From assembly GCA_024280655.1 (NCBI GenBank), contig JAJRPR010000099.1, positions 1 through 34,831 on the forward strand: a stretch of 34,831 nt of DNA, written 5' to 3'. Origin of the DNA: Alphaproteobacteria bacterium. GTDB lineage: Bacteria > Pseudomonadota > Alphaproteobacteria > Rhizobiales > Devosiaceae. Positions 34,311-34,831 of this stretch are shown here, in pieces (positions within the stretch are counted from its first letter, which is position 1; every line of letters starts with the position of its first letter). Made by a program: the position numbers and the translations under genes. Below the pieces are notes generated by a model. It saw only the letters and a list, made by a program, of their open reading frames with translations. It did not search any database and had not been told where the DNA came from.

Positions 34311-34571
34311 ATGTCACAAAATTATGTATCTATTACTATTCCAACAGACTTGCGTATGTTTGCAGTTCAAGGATTAAATAATCTAACGCCTAGAGAAACT
34401 GAAATACTTCAAAATGTCGTTAATAACAAAACTTCTAAAGAAATTGCACGTAAGCTAGGTATTAGCTATCGCACAGTAGAAGCGCATAAATCTAATATGT
34501 TACTCAAAATGGGTTTGCATAGCACATTAGATATTTATCGAGTGCTTTATGTTTTATCCAATGAGGATTGA
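34311..34571 (+). CDS. Stand-alone LuxR/GerE-type HTH regulator
   Basis: This 86-residue protein consists almost only of a LuxR C-terminal DNA-binding domain. LTPRETEILQNVVNNKTSKE is followed by IARKLGISYRTVEAHKSNML and a final helix, LDIYRVLYVLS. No autoinducer-binding or receiver domain is present, so it cannot sense a ligand by the usual LuxR routes; it may bind DNA constitutively or dimerise with a larger protein. An AGGGGGAAATA precedes the ATG. It is 88 bases after tfuA and may have its own promoter at the direct repeat there. It probably regulates the YcaO-TfuA genes. Confidence 0.9.
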   Translation: MSQNYVSITIPTDLRMFAVQGLNNLTPRETEILQNVVNNKTSKEIARKLGISYRTVEAHKSNMLLKMGLHSTLDIYRVLYVLSNED

Positions 34572-34676
34572 AAATAAGTCATAACAATAAATTGCTATAA
34601 TTCTTCGTGGTCATATTCAAACTGGTCTATATAACAATGTTTATGATTGCGAAGTTTTTTAATATGAAAAAACCAC

Positions 34677-34831
34677 TCATAATGAAACCTTAGCATCAGC
34701 AATGCTCAAATACATCCTATGCGGATAATCAATGCTCTCAATATTTTTAAAACCAAGCGATTGATAAAAATCTATACGCCTTGTAAATGCAGCATCGTCA
34801 CCATCAACCAACACATCAAGAACAATAATAG
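34677..34831 (-). CDS. GNAT-family N-acetyltransferase, C-terminal part (possible TacT-like toxin)
   Basis: The minus-strand frame is open from the window edge to TGA at 34677-34679. It encodes about 51 residues: VLDVLVDGDDAA, RRIDFYQSLGF, PHRMYLSIADAKVSL. The FYQSLGF helix and the final R-M-x-L strand are typical of GNAT acetyltransferases, particularly the toxins of DUF1778/GNAT pairs that acetylate aminoacyl-tRNA. The acetyl-CoA loop and any antitoxin lie beyond the window. A VOC-type protein is a less likely alternative. It is convergent with the LuxR-type gene and probably marks the end of the peptide locus. Confidence 0.55.
   Translation of the reverse strand, partial: IIVLDVLVDGDDAAFTRRIDFYQSLGFKNIESIDYPHRMYLSIADAKVSL

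Noticed and set aside
1-34831. CRISPR array, tRNA, rRNA or riboswitch
   Set aside because: I saw no regularly spaced repeats, cloverleaf-like tRNA with conserved arms, rRNA sequence or recognisable riboswitch core by eye; a covariance-model scan was not possible.

Overview
The window is an accessory, polysaccharide-biosynthesis region from a Gram-negative bacterium, most likely an alphaproteobacterium. This is an inference from the EPS-type MarR regulator, the DUF2793 phage-tail-like protein, the SARP/BTAD regulator and the style of the IS3-family fragments; no rRNA or other phylogenetic marker is present. Base composition is mosaic. About 1.5-11.1 kb and 12.9-15.5 kb are moderately GC-rich, while 0-1.4, 11.1-12.9 and 15.8-34.8 kb are clearly AT-rich, so the locus looks assembled from several sources.

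Layout. (1) 1-1370: right end of an IS3-family element joined to a 5'-truncated O-acyltransferase/SGNH gene. (2) 1532-2682: a NusG/RfaH-like antiterminator and a MarR-type EPS regulator transcribed divergently, with a JUMPstart/ops-like sequence in the leader on the MarR side. (3) 2868-12870: a first glycan cluster (C-methyltransferase, RmlD-like reductase, frameshifted FnlA-like 4,6-dehydratase, Wzx flippase, SAM methyltransferase, Wzy/ligase, GT2, a truncated glycosyltransferase, hexapeptide acetyltransferase, GT4). (4) 12917-14038: a DUF2793 tail-fibre-like gene on the minus strand. (5) 14169-15506: a WbpA-like nucleotide-sugar dehydrogenase in which the expected catalytic Cys is Tyr. (6) 15787-23305: a tight operon of WbpG/WbuX amidotransferase, HisH2, HisF2, a fused MDR-Gfo/Idh/MocA oxidoreductase, a heparinase II/III-like protein and a GT4. 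(7) 23324-28105, minus strand: an SDR-phosphoglycosyltransferase fusion, Wzz and a CapD/WbpM-type dehydratase, with a DegT aminotransferase relic between the first two.

Taken together, regions 2-7 read as a Wzx/Wzy-type O-antigen or capsule locus. CapD makes the 4-keto-6-deoxy-HexNAc, the SDR half of the fusion may reduce it, and the fused PGT half loads it on undecaprenyl phosphate. Glycosyltransferases extend the unit, HisH2/HisF2/WbpG install an acetamidino group, and Wzx, Wzy and Wzz export and polymerise it. Several genes are damaged, so the original structure may no longer be made.

(8) 28106-29672: a decayed IS3 transposase, three consecutive perfect or near-perfect hairpins, and a class II Fic protein with a C-terminal winged helix. 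(9) 29965-34571: the most interesting part. A SARP/BTAD-TPR regulator is followed by a 60-residue cationic peptide gene with the strongest Shine-Dalgarno I noticed, a YcaO, a translationally overlapping TfuA and a stand-alone LuxR-type HTH protein preceded by a SARP-box-like direct repeat. This looks like a compact ribosomal-peptide (probably thioamidation) locus with no visible transporter, protease, E1-like partner or RRE. (10) 34677-34831: the 3' end of a minus-strand GNAT acetyltransferase, possibly a toxin, running off the window.
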